Shown here: positions 16,523-25,396 of the stretch, one piece after another
How positions within the stretch are numbered: position 1 is the first letter of the stretch
Layout: each line of letters opens with the position of its first letter
Source: Hyphochytrium catenoides
Taxonomy: Eukaryota; Sar; Hyphochytriomycetes; Hyphochytriales; Hyphochytriaceae
Assembly (NCBI GenBank): GCA_900088475.1
Contig: FLMG01003521.1
Span: 124,001 to 188,000 of the forward strand
Reading direction: 5' to 3'
Length of the DNA stretch: 64,000 bases
The notes under the pieces: model-generated
The model's database searches: none
What the model saw: only the letters and a program-made list of their open reading frames with translations
Told to the model about the DNA's origin: nothing
Made by a program: the position numbers and the translations under genes

Positions 16523-19500
16523 TTATTGAGGCAGTGGGTCATTGAAGAGGTAGAGCCAAATAATTTGTGAGTGAGAGTGTCTAGCTTCGGCCTCAAGTCT
16601 AAGAAGGATTAGCTTGATCTGTTCGCACAAGTCCTGAGTTCTATTTCTTACTATATCTATATCCTCAACACGAACCTTACACGTACGACACTGACCTAAC
16701 AGTTCTTGACAAAACCTTTTCAGGTCAGGCTTGAGGCGAGTACTACAGCTAGCACCACGAGGAATAAGACGCTTGTCAGTAAGATTACTTTTTATTGGTG
16801 GACGGATCAAGAAGTCTGTCTTTCCATTGGTTGTTCGCGTGAACCCAACAAGGATGGTATTTTCTGTTTTCTTGGAAGCATCAGTAGATGCAGATGAGCG
16901 GACAAGGCTGATGGGGACATCTACAAAGCCACGCTCATGATTAGCAAAAACTCTCGCCGATGACAGACCAACATAACCCATAGGATACTCGACAACCTCT
17001 GTTGTGGAGGTACCTTTCAGTAATTTCATAATGGCAGTACTCTTCTTAATCCTTTTAGCTGTCAACATGAGGTGATAGTTTGAATACACCTTGAAGGCCG
17101 TCTTCTGCGTGTCGTTCTGTGGCTGACCAGAGCTAGCAACTAGCTCAGTAATCAGCTTCTCAAGATATTCAAAGTGTACCTCACTACTGAAGTCAAGCAA
17201 GGCCAGCTCGGGATGCGAGTACTGGGCAAATGCGTCTTCAAGCGCCGCGGTCCGACTTACGATTGGTTCTTCCGTAGTACTATGAGATGTAATGTCAATG
17301 CGGGTCAATCTATCGTCTCGGGCAGAGTGTAGGCGTAGATGAATGTCAGGAACTGCTAAGGGCTTACCTTGCTTTCCAACAGGACATATGAGATAGTAAG
17401 GATCTGCATAGACAATCATATACCTCTCCTTGGTTCCTAGGTTATTTGTCTTACCTCCTAAGTGGTATAGTGCTAGATCAAAGGCCTCCTTAGTAAATCT
17501 CGACGGATCATAACCAAACCGTGGTATCTTGCCGATGAGGTCATCATGCTTCGCACACAACGCGTCGAAGAGCATATCATAGGTCCAGACTGGTTGGATA
17601 GACATGATGTTCCATATAAGCTCTGTGATAATTTGTACTTCTCGCTGAGCATAGCCATAAGCAACATAGGTGATGTCTGTTGAATTCTCTATCGAAGGGT
17701 ATGGGACGACGGGTGAATACGGTAGCGCGTCGATCGTTGCAGCCTTTCCTATTTCGGGGTAAGCGGACTTCAAAGCCTGGTATGTGAGTGCTGCGTCTAC
17801 ACTATATCTCCTTAATGCTCGTTCAACCTGTTGGATGACAAGGTACTCTTCCATCCGTTTCCTATAACGACAGATCTCTGATTTATCTTCATTTCCTGGG
17901 TACACTGTTACGAGAATGCGTATGCAAACCTCGCGCTGATCCGGTGGTAGCTCAAGATGAGACCCGCGACGAACTGTACGACCAAAGACTTGAAGTAGTG
18001 ATGGTATATCGTTCGGTAGAGACATCACAAAGAGTTGCCGCACCGCTTTGAAGTTAAGTCCCTCTCGAATGAATTTGGATCCCAAGACAATGCGGTACTT
18101 GTAGCCATTTGCGTTGTCCAGTGCATTATACTTCGTAATGTTGTTCATGATAGTTGTTCTCTCAATGCCACTGTGAAGTCCAATGAACCGGGCAGGGATG
18201 AAGTCATGGTCGGTAATCTGTTCTTCACTATGGTTCTTACGTGCCACAGTGCACCGGCCGCAGATAGTGTCGTTCGTAGGAGTTGAGACATCATCAATGA
18301 AGCCATTCATACGAAGAACTTCCTGTAGGAACAATACTCCTGTTGAGTGTACCATATGATGGTAAATAAGAATCTTGCCTTGGTCGTTCTTGATGACCTC
18401 AAGAATCAAACTTAGCAATTTATGGTACTTGGTGCTGTACTTCGCAAGGCTCGACTCGTGAAGAAAGGTTCCCGAGATGACGATATCATCATGGTCCTCA
18501 AACACCTCAATGCCTTTGGACTCCTTCCACTCAAGGGATGCCGTCCTCATCTTCTGTCTAAGCTCTGTCGTGTTGGTAATACAACCATTGTCATTCTCTG
18601 GATCAGGGAACGCAAAGTCATTCAGAGGCGTAAGGACCATTGAACAATCTATTGATGGATCACAATCCAGATGTCTCATGTGAAATTCAGATGCTGGACA
18701 AGGAGTGAAATAGAGATAAGGGATTCCTGACACCTGTTCCCCAGCAAACCGTCGTCGTGGATAGGCTGCCTTTCCCAAGTCCAAGAGAAAGCTAATTCTT
18801 CCAGCAGAAAGCTTACCCAGGCGCTCAGCTGCGCCTTCTTTCAGGACCGTTGTCTTGCTTTGGCCAGTTGTAAAGAAATCTTCTTTCTTCAGATGCTCAC
18901 CATTGGGAAGGTAGTCTTTGCGGATCAAGAGATTCAACATATCAATTACTTCTGTAGCAGAGCCTGTCATGGGAGTGGCTGACATCATTACAGTGCGAGG
19001 CGCTTCAGTACCTAAGGTATCCAAGATGTACTGTAATGCCACGCCATAGTTGTTATCTGCCTCCATATTGTATAAATTATGAATCTCATCGGCAATGAGC
19101 AGGGCATTCTTCATGCTGTTCAGCAGATCTTCATTCACAACGACGTTTCCACTCTTGATCTCCTTTTGTAGTTGTTCGAGGAACTGATCTCTCTTGATGA
19201 TAGACGTCTTAAATAAATCTTTTATGTTGAAGTTGTTGATGAGGGCTCTCGTGGTCGGCTGGAAGAGGCGATTGCTTAACTCCTTGTAGCCATAGAACTT
19301 GTAGAATCCACTTTCTGTAAGCCTACGCTTGAGGTGCGTGTGATAGTCAGTATATTTCTTGAATTCATTGGACTGGAGCCCGTGGTTCTCTGCGATTATT
19401 CGCAGTTGTTCTAGTCTCACTTTCTCTTCTGAAGTTATAGATCCAAACCTCGGGTTATTGAGCAGTTCTCGGATAAATATTTGCTTTGTGAAGCCTAAGA

Positions 19501-19804
19501 TAAACACCTTCTTGCTACGGTTGGTCACCGCAAACTCTCTGGCGATGCTCAATGCAGCAATCGTCTTGCCTGTTCCAGTTTGCCAGTTCAGCAAGAGGCG
19601 CTTATAGGGTGTGTTCTCATTATTAAAGTTGTTAACAAAGATCTGTGGACCATGTAGCTGTAAGGTCTGAGCAGCATATGTCGCTACCTCGGACTGTTCA
19701 TCATAGTTCAGCTGGTTGAATTCACGGCGGTTACTGATGTCTGCCAGGAAGCTGGTGATCTCCTGAGCTGCCGGTGAGCCCTTCGGTACATCAACATACG
19801 CCAT
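16523..19804 (-). CDS. D1133L-like: SF2 helicase / early transcription factor large subunit-like (D1133L-like)
   Basis: 1093 residues from ATG 19804 (a TTG four codons earlier is ignored). Motif I is NWQTGTGKT (GTGKT at residues 77-81), motif II LIADEIHNL (DEIH at 239-242), motif III MMSATPMTG (SAT at 275-277), and motif VI LLQVFGRTVRRGSH near 620. A CGRC pair with downstream acidic residues lies around 510. Size and motifs match ASFV D1133L and poxvirus D6-type proteins, which open early promoters for the packaged RNA polymerase. The C-terminal 400 residues lack a recognised domain. It shares a strand with RPB7 downstream. Confidence 0.85.
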   Translation of the reverse strand: MAYVDVPKGSPAAQEITSFLADISNRREFNQLNYDEQSEVATYAAQTLQLHGPQIFVNNFNNENTPYKRLLLNWQTGTGKTIAALSIAREFAVTNRSKKVFILGFTKQIFIRELLNNPRFGSITSEEKVRLEQLRIIAENHGLQSNEFKKYTDYHTHLKRRLTESGFYKFYGYKELSNRLFQPTTRALINNFNIKDLFKTSIIKRDQFLEQLQKEIKSGNVVVNEDLLNSMKNALLIADEIHNLYNMEADNNYGVALQYILDTLGTEAPRTVMMSATPMTGSATEVIDMLNLLIRKDYLPNGEHLKKEDFFTTGQSKTTVLKEGAAERLGKLSAGRISFLLDLGKAAYPRRRFAGEQVSGIPYLYFTPCPASEFHMRHLDCDPSIDCSMVLTPLNDFAFPDPENDNGCITNTTELRQKMRTASLEWKESKGIEVFEDHDDIVISGTFLHESSLAKYSTKYHKLLSLILEVIKNDQGKILIYHHMVHSTGVLFLQEVLRMNGFIDDVSTPTNDTICGRCTVARKNHSEEQITDHDFIPARFIGLHSGIERTTIMNNITKYNALDNANGYKYRIVLGSKFIREGLNFKAVRQLFVMSLPNDIPSLLQVFGRTVRRGSHLELPPDQREVCIRILVTVYPGNEDKSEICRYRKRMEEYLVIQQVERALRRYSVDAALTYQALKSAYPEIGKAATIDALPYSPVVPYPSIENSTDITYVAYGYAQREVQIITELIWNIMSIQPVWTYDMLFDALCAKHDDLIGKIPRFGYDPSRFTKEAFDLALYHLGGKTNNLGTKERYMIVYADPYYLICPVGKQGKPLAVPDIHLRLHSARDDRLTRIDITSHSTTEEPIVSRTAALEDAFAQYSHPELALLDFSSEVHFEYLEKLITELVASSGQPQNDTQKTAFKVYSNYHLMLTAKRIKKSTAIMKLLKGTSTTEVVEYPMGYVGLSSARVFANHERGFVDVPISLVRSSASTDASKKTENTILVGFTRTTNGKTDFLIRPPIKSNLTDKRLIPRGASCSTRLKPDLKRFCQELLGQCRTCKVRVEDIDIVRNRTQDLCEQIKLILLRLEAEARHSHSQIIWLYLFNDPLPQ

Positions 19805-19899
19805 CCTTTCACTCAACTGCTACAGTAACAAATTTTTTTTCTTCTTTGAGAGGATTACTATTTGAGAAGCGGGATATAAATTTCTCCAGGGAGGTCCCC

Positions 19900-20106
19900 T
19901 TAGTTGCTTGCGATCTGCTCAATAAGTAAATCGATTTCTTGTTCTTGTTCTTCAAGACCCTTTGATTCCCCTTCTGCTTGTTGTGCCTTACTTGGCGGCG
20001 CCTTACAGCCTTTGACCTTCTTGTTCCTATGTGTCTTGTTCCAAAGGAGAACCATAACGATAAGACAAAGAACAATGATGCCGACTAATACGAAGATCGC
20101 TCCCAT
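19900..20106 (-). CDS. Small membrane protein (68 aa)
   Basis: ATG 20106 is preferred to an in-frame TTG at 20118. Residues 2-22 form one transmembrane helix (AIFVLVGIIVLCLIVMVLLW), followed by a basic stop-transfer (KTHRNKKVK) and an acidic Gln/Glu-rich tail. It begins with Met-Gly. Its place between the D1133L-like helicase and the exonuclease is where ASFV carries its small membrane protein p17 (D117L), but I see no clear sequence match, so any equivalence is speculation. An overlapping ORF in another frame (19809-20075) is judged a shadow. Confidence 0.6.
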   Translation of the reverse strand: MGAIFVLVGIIVLCLIVMVLLWNKTHRNKKVKGCKAPPSKAQQAEGESKGLEEQEQEIDLLIEQIASN

Positions 20107-20236
20107 TGTTCTTTTCAAATGTAGATCAACTCCGTATAGCGGAATTTATATAACAACCAAAGGAAAAAAATTAAAGAAGCTATAGTCGTTCTGGGAGGAG
20201 AATTTAAAGTGACAAAGCTTTCCTTTTTTTCTTTAT

Positions 20237-21136
20237 TCAATACTGCATTCTAGACATGAGCTTTTCTTCGTCAACGAGTAAGTTGGGGCGACTCTCATAA
20301 ACGCTAAGGCCAGTGCCGGGTACTCTGTATGGGTCAAGAGGATCCAACACTGCAAAACCTTCCTCGCCCCGTTGTTGGTAGCGCTTGGTGTCAGCTAAAT
20401 AATTTACCATGTCTTCCTCTGACATCCCTTCTGTACTAGCGTCCTTGACGTCACAGCCCGTCATGCTCCACTTGCTTAGTGGGTCACTTATAGTAAATTT
20501 TGCCTTGCCAGGTACATCACAACCAGTCATATTCCACCTTACTAGAGGATCCCGCACCGCAAACCCTTCATCTTCGCCACGCTTCTGGTAGAGCTTCGTG
20601 TCACTCTGGTAGTTTACCATGTCTTCTTCTGTCAATCCTTCCAAGCTTGAGTCTTTGACGTCACAGCCCGTCATGCTCCACTTGGTGAGTGGATCTTTTA
20701 TCGTAAAACCTTCTTCACCCCGTTGTTGATAAAGCTTCGTGTCGTGTTGATAGTTTACCATGTCTTCTTCTGAGAGTCCCTCTAGGCTGGAATCTTTGAC
20801 GTCACAGGGGGTCATGCTCCATTTGACGAGAGGGTCACCATTGACGGCAAACCCTTCTCCGCGCTGCTGGTAGAGTTTTGTGTCATTTTGATAATTTACC
20901 ATATCTTCCTCTGAAAGACCCTCTAGATTGGAGTCTTTGACGTCACAGCCCGTCATGCTCCACTTGGTGAGTGGATCTCCAGTAAATCCTTCCTGCCCGT
21001 TCCATCGTCTAGCAGAGAATGGCTCCTTGTGTACATGGATGACAATCCAACCTGTACCTAGGCCAAAGAGAACAATGAGTGTTAGTACAATCACGGCACA
21101 AAGTAAGATTGCTCTCCAGTGGTCACGTAAAGCCAT
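20237..21136 (-). CDS. Membrane protein with ~47-residue tandem repeats
   Basis: 299 residues from ATG 21136, directly preceded by AAAAA. Residues ~8-35 are a transmembrane helix. Then come five repeats of about 47 residues, each with GF[AT], DPL.KWSMTGCDV, a short acidic stretch and EEDMVNYQ.DTKLYQQRGE. The fourth is shortened (DPLVRWNMTGCDVPGKAK). Each unit has one conserved Cys. The N-terminus is probably inside and the repeats outside or in the virion lumen, but the topology is not decided. It is probably a virion membrane protein by analogy. The neighbour at 21251 shares the GF[AT]V opening of its repeats. Confidence 0.75.
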   Translation of the reverse strand: MALRDHWRAILLCAVIVLTLIVLFGLGTGWIVIHVHKEPFSARRWNGQEGFTGDPLTKWSMTGCDVKDSNLEGLSEEDMVNYQNDTKLYQQRGEGFAVNGDPLVKWSMTPCDVKDSSLEGLSEEDMVNYQHDTKLYQQRGEEGFTIKDPLTKWSMTGCDVKDSSLEGLTEEDMVNYQSDTKLYQKRGEDEGFAVRDPLVRWNMTGCDVPGKAKFTISDPLSKWSMTGCDVKDASTEGMSEEDMVNYLADTKRYQQRGEEGFAVLDPLDPYRVPGTGLSVYESRPNLLVDEEKLMSRMQY

Positions 21137-21250
21137 TTTTTAAATCGAACTGCCTGAACTGTTGTTATATTTCTATGTAATAAAAAAATAAATGATAATT
21201 TATCCTAATTAAAATGTTAGCCTCGCTCAATAGCCCCAGAATGGTGTCTA

Positions 21251-21931
21251 TCAGTCACCACCTGCGTCTATGTCCTTTTGTATATTGCGAAGCAAGGTAC
21301 TGCTGGGCTCCGGTGCCACGGCGAATCCAGAGTGTATGTCCTTTTGTATGTCCCGCAGCAGGGTACTGCTAGGTTCAGGTGCTATGTTGAATGCGGCTTC
21401 GTTTATATCTCGTGCTTTGATAACAGGAATGACAGGGATGAGCTTTCCACTTTCTTTATCCACGGTGAATGCGGCTTCGTTTATATCCCGTGCCTTGATA
21501 ACAGGAATGACAGGGATGAGCTTTCCACTTTCTTTATCTACAGTGAACCCGGAGTGTTGCAGATCTTTTCGGTCAGCAGGGTAGACAGTCCCAGTCTGCG
21601 CCATTCGGTCAGCAATAAAGGCAGACGACACCGTTCCCAACGTGTCATTGAAGCCTGAACGGGCATCTTCAATAGCGTTCGCTGAGAAAGCTGAGCGTAC
21701 TGCAATATATGTTTCCTTGTAGTTAAAGGTTAGAGCACCAAACATCATCATAAACAAGAAAATAAGGGTAAGTACAAGTAGGATAGAAATGCATAGATCG
21801 AGAAATGGGACCTCGCTGAAACGAAAATCTTCGCTTGTCACCTTCTTCAAGCTGAAAATGCTCGCAGCAGACTTTGATGTCTGGGCATAAGCGTTCCGAG
21901 CAGAGTTGCTGGCTGAATTCAGGAACTCCAT
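21251..21931 (-). CDS. Membrane protein with duplicated GF/AF-type repeats
   Basis: 226 residues from ATG 21931. The first ~40 residues are Ser/Ala-rich and helical. Residues ~45-70 are one transmembrane helix (LCISILLVLTLIFLFMMMF). The C-terminal part contains two near-identical 26-residue units (FTVDKESGKLIPVIPVIKAR) and two of ~20 residues (APEPSSTLLR.IQKDI), each opened by SGF, AAF or SGFAV. The near-identical DNA of the units suggests recent duplication. It is probably a virion membrane protein, sister in design to the protein at 20237. Confidence 0.7.
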   Translation of the reverse strand: MEFLNSASNSARNAYAQTSKSAASIFSLKKVTSEDFRFSEVPFLDLCISILLVLTLIFLFMMMFGALTFNYKETYIAVRSAFSANAIEDARSGFNDTLGTVSSAFIADRMAQTGTVYPADRKDLQHSGFTVDKESGKLIPVIPVIKARDINEAAFTVDKESGKLIPVIPVIKARDINEAAFNIAPEPSSTLLRDIQKDIHSGFAVAPEPSSTLLRNIQKDIDAGGD

Positions 21932-22122
21932 TGTTAACTTGAATAATAGTTGTATAAATACAGGACTGAAAAAAATTGGATTGAAAATAATTTATATATT
22001 GTGTTAATCCCAAATACAAAGGTAATACGTTAACAAATATATCGAGAACGAAACAAATATTGTCCCCTGAGAATCTCTGGAGACCAGGACCCATTTAGAA
22101 GATTACTATCTGGAAAGGAGAT
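21932..22122. promoter_or_regulatory. Divergent promoter region
   Basis: Separates the membrane protein gene (-) from RPB5 (+). On the - strand, AATATATAAATTATTTTCAA lies ~70 bases before the ATG at 21931. A TATTT-type and TATATA-type box combination is a reported promoter feature of asfarvirus-like amoebal viruses. Assignment is by position. Confidence 0.4.
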
Positions 22123-22785
22123 ATGTCTGACGAGGTGAAACGCGTAGTGTATACTCTGGTCCATGACTTTTCAAGGTACCGCGACATAGAAATCTCAAAT
22201 CCTCCGGATGATATGAAGATTACAAAGGACATGGAGACCTTAGGTTATCTTCGTATTGGCGCTGTGAGGAAGAAGCCACGTGGAGAGCGGTCTGTAGTGA
22301 TCATGCTCGTACTGGATGAGACGAAGAAGTACTCGCACAATAGCCCCGAACTCAAGAAGCTCTTGCATAGTGTGGATAATGAGGATGCCACTCGTAACAA
22401 CACTCTGGACGAGCTACTACTCATCGCCAACAGTGTCTTTGAGAACAAGAAGAACTTGCTAGATGTTGTAAAGCATTACCAAACCAGAGAAGTAAAAGGA
22501 CCGGATCCAACAGGAAAGACCCCGTTCTACACCCTCATGTACTATCGGAACCTAAAGCGCTGTATTCCAGAGCACGTCGGAGTCCCAAAGCATGTGCTCA
22601 TGACCGCGCAAGAGACCCAGGACTTTTGTGCGCGGCAGTACAAGACCATTAAGGACTTCCCCAAAATACCCTACACTGATCCTCAAATCTTGTGGATTGG
22701 TGGTCGGCCAGGGCAAATGGTAAAAATTGTTCGAGATTCAGAAGCTACCTGCAACTACTTCGCCTACCGTACTATCACAGTCTGA
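22123..22785 (+). CDS. RPB5: DNA-directed RNA polymerase subunit RPB5-like (D205R-like)
   Basis: 220 residues. The C-terminal ~75 residues carry the RPB5/RpoH signature: PEHVGVPKHVLMTAQE, then IPYTDPQILWIGGRPGQMVK, then IVRDSEATCNYFAYR. The N-terminal domain is diverged. Length is close to ASFV D205R (205 residues) and cellular RPB5 (~210-215). It is part of the virus-encoded, virion-packaged RNA polymerase together with the RPB1, RPB7 and RPB10 genes in this window. Confidence 0.85.
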   Translation: MSDEVKRVVYTLVHDFSRYRDIEISNPPDDMKITKDMETLGYLRIGAVRKKPRGERSVVIMLVLDETKKYSHNSPELKKLLHSVDNEDATRNNTLDELLLIANSVFENKKNLLDVVKHYQTREVKGPDPTGKTPFYTLMYYRNLKRCIPEHVGVPKHVLMTAQETQDFCARQYKTIKDFPKIPYTDPQILWIGGRPGQMVKIVRDSEATCNYFAYRTITV

Positions 22786-22978
22786 ACATGGACAAGAAAA
22801 CATACTAAGAATAACTAGATCTCAATATTCCATATCAAACACTAGTAACTATACCTGGACTAGAACTGTCAAAACATCCCTTATCTTATTTTTTCGAAAG
22901 GGTGGTTGGCCTTCTGTCAGAAAAAAATTTTCATCCAACATCAAAAGATCTTGCTTGGTCTCCCAACTACCTGCAAGA

Positions 22979-23227
22979 ATGGCAACCTGTCCGAAGTGTG
23001 GGCAACCAATGTGGCCTACCGCAAGCCAGTGCGACGAGTGCCATATCCGAAGCCTACCGCAAGACCAGCAGCATGAAGAACAGTGTTATCTCTGCGGAGG
23101 TAGCATGGTCCTTTACAGCACCCATCCCTGTGCCATGCGTAAGCCGCTGGAGTGGTTGCCCAAACAGCGAGAGTACCAGAGAAGTCTGAAGAACAAGCAA
23201 ACCCAAGACGGGGCACAACGGCCTTAG
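22979..23227 (+). CDS. Small double zinc-ribbon protein (82 aa)
   Basis: ATG at 22979; the frame is open back to 22727 via a TTG, but the extra segment overlaps RPB5 and looks non-coding. There are two metal sites: CPKCGQPMW...CDEC and CYLCGGSMVLYSTHPC. A basic, Gln-rich tail follows. Zinc ribbons of this size appear in transcription elongation factors and polymerase subunits, but no specific family is clear. The last 4 bases overlap the end of the convergent exonuclease gene. Confidence 0.6.
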   Translation: MATCPKCGQPMWPTASQCDECHIRSLPQDQQHEEQCYLCGGSMVLYSTHPCAMRKPLEWLPKQREYQRSLKNKQTQDGAQRP

Positions 23228-24363
23228 CGGCTAAACAGTGTAGCGTACTCGTCTTGCATCTCAGCATATTCTTTCTCTCGGAGCTTGTCTACGTACTTTG
23301 GATCTACTCTGAGCTGCCTTACAATGTCAGAGAACACATTGATAGGCCCCATCATCTTGGTCAGGAAGTGGGGGTCACGTTCCATAAAGGAATAATAAAC
23401 TTCCTGGATTGTGTAGGGCAGAACTCCGATGAAATAGTGGCCCGCCGGGGTTCGGTCTTGGAGCTCCTCAAACAGTGATGGCAGACTGACACCTTCTGAC
23501 TCATCCTCAAAGATTGGATCTAGGTATTCCATCTTGTAAGTCTGATTGGTGATTAGAGTGAAGTACTGTTCGAGCTCTCTAAGGTAACACTTCCCAAGGT
23601 CGAAGAGACTCCCAACAGGTGTCGGCACCAAGTGTTTGCACTTTGCTTCCCCGCCGACATAGGTCTTCACAATATCTTTGACGGGTGACCTAGCGTAGAC
23701 TCCAATGAGTCCCCAGGCAATAGATTCCTTCTCTAAAATATTCTTGACAGTACCACGTTTGATGACCGCTTCAGTGAACAAGGCAAGACGTGTAAGGGGA
23801 CAGTGAGCTAGACCACTTAATAGCTGAGGCTTGTAGTGTTCAGGGATTTCTCCTTCCACAGGCTTGCGGGTATGCGGACACTTAATCTCGACCAGTGCAA
23901 CGAGATGCTCACAGTTGGGACATTGGGAGTCGTTGGCGTGATGATGATCCGGGAAGTCACGAGTGATGAGCTTCATGGTTTTCGTCTCCGGACACTTATG
24001 GACCTTGACCACCGCAAAGCCATCAGGACTGTACCTTACTCCGGGAATCTCGTTGATCGTTAGCTCAGCGCCTTTCACTGTCGTATTACAGTCTAGCTCA
24101 ATGTATCTAGCTACAATGTCTTCAAAGATAGTTCCCCATAAGGTTGCCATATTACCGGAGAACGCTGGTGCCAAGCCTACCTTCTGTAGCGCCAGGTCAT
24201 ATACTGACTTGTACTTGCTAAGTCCAAGCACAGCAGCCATCTCAGACCCACCGACCGTAGTCTTGATCAACTCGTACCAGCCATCTGACCTCTGCTTCGC
24301 ATTGGAGGCATACTTCTCCACAAAGGTGTCGATGCGAGCTTCTAGTTCAGACTTCAGCCACAT
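23224..24363 (-). CDS. D345L-like: Lambda-type (YqaJ) exonuclease (D345L-like)
   Basis: 379 residues from ATG 24363. It shows the PD-(D/E)xK exonuclease pattern: RSDGWYELIKTTVGGSEMAA (substrate-binding R and GGS), W76..FED82, the catalytic Asp in YSPDGF (D114), and VEIKCP (E159, K161). ASFV D345L (345 residues) and the phage recombination exonucleases share this order. It would trim DNA 5' ends during recombination or concatemer processing. The upstream DNA is AT-rich (ATATATAATATATATC), giving a divergent promoter with the gene at 24423. Confidence 0.85.
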   Translation of the reverse strand: MWLKSELEARIDTFVEKYASNAKQRSDGWYELIKTTVGGSEMAAVLGLSKYKSVYDLALQKVGLAPAFSGNMATLWGTIFEDIVARYIELDCNTTVKGAELTINEIPGVRYSPDGFAVVKVHKCPETKTMKLITRDFPDHHHANDSQCPNCEHLVALVEIKCPHTRKPVEGEIPEHYKPQLLSGLAHCPLTRLALFTEAVIKRGTVKNILEKESIAWGLIGVYARSPVKDIVKTYVGGEAKCKHLVPTPVGSLFDLGKCYLRELEQYFTLITNQTYKMEYLDPIFEDESEGVSLPSLFEELQDRTPAGHYFIGVLPYTIQEVYYSFMERDPHFLTKMMGPINVFSDIVRQLRVDPKYVDKLREKEYAEMQDEYATLFSR

Positions 24364-24422
24364 TATTTCAATTTAATAATATATGAACCATATATAATAT
24401 ATATCACAGAGAGATCTTTAAT

Positions 24423-25334
24423 ATGGATACGTATACGAAAAAGATTCACTCTGCGTTTACCTATTGTGAAGAGCCTGATGCCCCTGAAACAGACACCAAG
24501 GGTGGCGCTGCTCAAGACGTTCCTACGAACGAGCAGTTTCGGAGTGCATGTGCTGAAGCAGTCATTGACTATCTGAACAACTGTAATCGCTATACTGAAC
24601 CGGAACACTCGGATGAAGAAGACTATGCCAGAGGAGGTGGCGATGGCAGTAGCAGCGTTACCAGCGAGTATGGCGGCTCAGAGGTAGATGACGAAGAGGA
24701 CTCTGAAGAGAAGATCAAAGACATTGAGTCTCAAGTAACAAATATAGAAAATCTTGTCGAGTCACAACTCAAACAAGCAGGAGATACGGTACAGCAAGTA
24801 GAACAGAAGGCCGAGCAACAACCGGGCCAAGCGGATGAACAACCAGGCCAAGTAGACAGTTCTTCTGTAGATAACAAGATTGAGGACATTGAGGCAAAGC
24901 TTGAATATATCGAAGAGCAAGTAGAAGTACGAGTCAACGCCACAGAGAGAGAACTCGAAGCAGAAGTAGAAAAAGCTGAACAGCAAGCTATCGAAGCAGA
25001 AGCCAAACAGGCTGAGCAGCAAACTACGGAAGCACCAGCTGAGCAGCAAACTACGGAAGCACCAGCTGAGCAGCAAACTACGGAAGCACCAGCTGAGCAA
25101 CAAACTACGGAAGCACCAGCTGAGCAGCAAACTACGGAAGCACCTACTGAGCCGGCCCAGCAAGCTATGGAGGCACCCACTGAGCCAGTCCAAGCTGAGC
25201 AGCAATTAACGGAGGCACCAGCTGCTGAGCCAGCTCAGGTTGAGCAGCAAGCTACTGAAGCACCTGTAGAGCCTGCGCCGCAAGAGCAACCGAAAGAGAA
25301 GTGGAGTCTGCAGAGTTTCCTTCGTCTGAGATGA
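24423..25334 (+). CDS. Acidic Gln/Glu-rich repeat protein
   Basis: 303 residues from ATG 24423. Residues 1-65 may be folded (FRSACAEAVIDYLNNCNRYT). Residues 65-100 are acidic. Residues ~95-200 are long amphipathic coiled-coil segments. Residues ~200-245 are five near-identical 9-residue units (AEQQTTEAP), followed by looser copies. The 27-bp DNA unit is almost unchanged across 25012-25146, so copy number probably varies between isolates. The C-terminus (PKEKWSLQSFLRLR) is amphipathic. Function unknown; possibly structural. Confidence 0.65.
   Translation: MDTYTKKIHSAFTYCEEPDAPETDTKGGAAQDVPTNEQFRSACAEAVIDYLNNCNRYTEPEHSDEEDYARGGGDGSSSVTSEYGGSEVDDEEDSEEKIKDIESQVTNIENLVESQLKQAGDTVQQVEQKAEQQPGQADEQPGQVDSSSVDNKIEDIEAKLEYIEEQVEVRVNATERELEAEVEKAEQQAIEAEAKQAEQQTTEAPAEQQTTEAPAEQQTTEAPAEQQTTEAPAEQQTTEAPTEPAQQAMEAPTEPVQAEQQLTEAPAAEPAQVEQQATEAPVEPAPQEQPKEKWSLQSFLRLR
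25012..25146. repeat. 27-bp in-frame tandem repeat
   Basis: Five near-perfect copies of a 27-bp unit (core GAGCAGCAAACTACGGAAGC) encode AEQQTTEAP inside the gene at 24423. Confidence 0.85.
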
Positions 25335-25356
25335 AGTCCTACACTTTCATTTACCC

Positions 25357-25372
25357 TTTTTTTGAAAAAAAA
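25357..25372. terminator. T7-G-A8 palindrome between convergent genes
   Basis: TTTTTTTGAAAAAAAA lies in the 62-base gap between the stops at 25334 (+) and 25397 (-). It can fold on both strands and is placed where a shared 3'-end signal would be expected. Such AT runs are common, so this is tentative. Confidence 0.35.
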
Positions 25373-25396
25373 TTGGTATAGCTAATGGTTCTTCAA

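Noticed and set aside
19809-20075. 88-residue - strand ORF overlapping the small membrane protein
   Set aside because: Different frame of the same stretch, basic low-complexity product; the 19900-20106 frame has a clear membrane helix.
22727-22978. N-terminal extension of the zinc-ribbon protein
   Set aside because: Starts at TTG inside RPB5, with non-coding-like composition; ATG 22979 begins the Cys-rich domain.
24731-25205. Cys- and Leu-rich - strand ORFs opposite the Gln/Glu repeat gene
   Set aside because: By-products of the 27-bp repeat; all three codon positions follow the + strand coding pattern.
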